32,134 nucleotides of DNA from an uncultured Akkermansia sp. (lineage in GTDB: Bacteria; Verrucomicrobiota; Verrucomicrobiia; Verrucomicrobiales; Akkermansiaceae): the NCBI GenBank assembly GCA_900548895.1, contig URLZ01000031.1, forward strand, positions 1 through 32,134, in the 5' to 3' direction. This document shows positions 30,787 through 32,134 of the stretch, one piece after another. The notes beneath the pieces were generated by a model. It did no database searches, was not told where the DNA came from, and saw only the letters and a program-made list of their open reading frames with translations. Position 1 is the first letter of the stretch. Every line of letters starts with the position of its first letter. Position numbers and translations under genes: made by a program.

Positions 30787-31944
30787 TCAAGAACGCCTCA
30801 ACAAACGACAACCCAACCAGCGGCGCAACGGCTCATCATAAAACCTCAAGCACAACCAAGCCAACAGAACACTGCACAACACCACCAGCAAAGCAACAGG
30901 CCACCCCTCACTCAGACCCGTCACCCGCTCATCCACCAACCACTGGAAAAACACATACATCAACGGATAATGCACCGCATACAAAGGATACGACAATCTC
31001 CCCAGCCAACGGCAAACACCCATCGACCCCCTCCCCAACCCGCAAGCTGAAGCCCCCAACCACACCAACACAGGAAACACCACAGCAATACACACCCACT
31101 CATACACACCATTCACATGAATCCCCCTCCAACTCGGCAAAAACGGAACAGCAAACAAAACCAGCAAAACAGCCGAGCAAATCCAAAACGCCCCACGCAC
31201 ACGCCCCGGAGCAACACAACGACACACCCACATACCCAAACAGAAAGGGAAAAGCAAACGCAACGAACCACCCAGCAAATTCGGAGCATCCGCCCTCCAA
31301 CCCACACTAATAAACCCATACCCCGAAACATCAGCAACGGCAAACCAAGCCAAACCCGCACCCAACAGCAACGTCAACAAACCCAACACCCATGAACAAA
31401 GACGCCGGAGCACCAACGCATAAAGAACATTACCCGCATACTCAAACAACAAAGTCCACGCCGGCCCATTCAAAGGATACATCTCCCCGGCCCCACGCAA
31501 CTCAAACCCGGCACGCGGCCAAGCCGGCACCATCAGCAACGCACAAACAAAAGCCAAAGCCACCATCGGCAACTCCATCGCCTCACCCGACCTCATCTCG
31601 CAGCCCTGACAAAAAATCACCAGCAAACCGACAAAAGCCCCCATCACCATCATCGGCTGCAAACGAATCAAACGGCGCAAGAAAAACCTACGCAACGTCA
31701 AACCGCGGCTCCAGCGGTCATCATAAGCATAAGCCAGCACATACCCTGACAACAGAAAGAAAAAATCAACAGCCAGATAACCATGATTCAAGCCGCCAAT
31801 AACCGACGAACCGGAAGAAATCGCGAACCCCTCAAACACATGAAAAACCACCACCAACAAAGCCGCCACACCGCGCAAACCGTCCAAAACCTCATAATGA
31901 GCCTTCGTACGATTAACATCCTCAGACACACCTGACATCTTCAT
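30787..31944 (-). CDS. Membrane acyltransferase (acyltransferase_3 family)
   Basis: A 385-residue integral membrane O-acyltransferase of the OatA/NolL/WecH type, which moves acyl groups (often acetyl) onto surface polysaccharide or lipid. The N-terminal LDGLRGVAALLVVVFHVF (20-37) holds the conserved His, and YLAVDFFFLLSGYVLAYAY with the RRFFLRRLIRLQP stretch is typical. About ten hydrophobic helices span the rest, and the protein lacks the periplasmic SGNH domain of OatA. The coding DNA is lower in GC and unusually G/T-rich compared with neighbours. The start is ATG 31944, preceded by GAAAGG five bases upstream, one of the few Shine-Dalgarno-like sites here. The substrate is unknown, and recent acquisition is possible. 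Confidence 0.9.
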   Translation of the reverse strand: MKMSGVSEDVNRTKAHYEVLDGLRGVAALLVVVFHVFEGFAISSGSSVIGGLNHGYLAVDFFFLLSGYVLAYAYDDRWSRGLTLRRFFLRRLIRLQPMMVMGAFVGLLVIFCQGCEMRSGEAMELPMVALAFVCALLMVPAWPRAGFELRGAGEMYPLNGPAWTLLFEYAGNVLYALVLRRLCSWVLGLLTLLLGAGLAWFAVADVSGYGFISVGWRADAPNLLGGSLRLLFPFCLGMWVCRCVAPGRVRGAFWICSAVLLVLFAVPFLPSWRGIHVNGVYEWVCIAVVFPVLVWLGASACGLGRGSMGVCRWLGRLSYPLYAVHYPLMYVFFQWLVDERVTGLSEGWPVALLVVLCSVLLAWLCLRFYDEPLRRWLGCRLLRRS

Positions 31945-31949
31945 ACAAA

Positions 31950-31955
31950 CCTTTC
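31950..31955 (-). promoter_or_regulatory. Shine-Dalgarno-like site of the acyltransferase gene
   Basis: On the minus strand GAAAGG lies five bases before the ATG at 31944. It stands out because most other starts in the window have no such site. Confidence 0.5.
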
Positions 31956-32025
31956 ACTTAAAAAACATCCTACATCGCCCTCTGCGCAGCACCCTTCACC
32001 CTGTTCAGGGGCAACAATCAACAGA

Positions 32026-32054
32026 ACCTTACCAAATAAACCATCAAGCGTCAA
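32026..32054 (-). promoter_or_regulatory. Candidate acyltransferase promoter
   Basis: On the minus strand TTGACG (32049-32054), a 17-bp spacer and TAAGGT (32026-32031). The leader would be about 75 nt and contains a small CCCTG-AA-CAGGG-type hairpin near 32000. The -10 match is modest. The surrounding 31945-32134 is AT-rich compared with the rest of the window. Confidence 0.5.
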
Positions 32055-32134
32055 GAATTCCCCTCAATAAAAAGAGGTGATGTGAATTGTAAAATCAAAT
32101 GCGACACGCCGGAAGGAGCATCAAACGGAAAAGC

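Noticed and set aside
32000..32015. CCCTG-AA-CAGGG inverted repeat as a LexA-type operator
   Set aside because: It is short and does not match known LexA box spacing; it may only be a leader hairpin.

Overview
The window is a GC-rich bacterial chromosome segment with no tRNA, rRNA, CRISPR array or insertion sequence that I can see. Promoters look like ordinary sigma-70 boxes (TTGACA-like, 17 bp, TATAAT-like), and most starts lack a Shine-Dalgarno sequence. ParE and the CoA-disulfide reductase resemble Bacteroidota versions, but the promoters are not of the Bacteroidota type. With two sialic-acid mutarotase-like genes and a carboxynorspermidine dehydrogenase, a high-GC gut-type Verrucomicrobiota/PVC relative is my best guess. 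This is inference at low confidence.

Layout. 0-5.1 kb: asnS (minus) diverges from parE (plus), which is followed by a histidine-phosphatase-like protein and an HU-family protein. 5.4-11.4 kb, all minus: carboxynorspermidine dehydrogenase, an ALDH, an iron-type alcohol dehydrogenase, an SCP2-like small protein, and the tRNA threonylcarbamoyl-AMP synthase gene. 11.6-13.5 kb: an unknown exported single-span protein and a glycine-zipper lipoprotein, converging on a shared hairpin. 13.8-15.7 kb: a NapH-NapG-like polyferredoxin fusion with an internal Tat-type motif. 16-18.1 kb: two tandem TraB/GumN paralogues. 18.6-19.6 kb: a secreted Pro/Cys repeat protein. 19.9-23.8 kb: a cytoplasmic kelch mutarotase, then an exported kelch domain fused to an MFS transporter. 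24-27.6 kb: a degenerate Ppx/GppA-HD protein, ssb with a repeat-built linker, rpoZ and smpB. 27.9-30.7 kb: a reactive-sulfur cassette, with an ArsR regulator divergent from a YgaP-like rhodanese and a CoA-disulfide/persulfide reductase. 30.8-31.9 kb: a membrane acyltransferase in lower-GC DNA.

Two window-wide signals stand out. First, GC skew on the plus strand changes sign near 17-18 kb, G-rich to the left and C-rich to the right, whichever strand the genes lie on. That is the pattern of a replication terminus or an inversion junction. Second, at least four promoters place the -10 box only 6-8 nt before the start codon, which predicts leaderless mRNAs.

Functional groups: proposed sialic-acid anomer conversion and uptake (kelch protein plus kelch-MFS fusion), persulfide sensing and removal (ArsR, rhodanese, CoADR), membrane electron transfer (polyferredoxin), and core information processing (asnS, parE, HU, ssb, rpoZ, smpB, tsaC/sua5).
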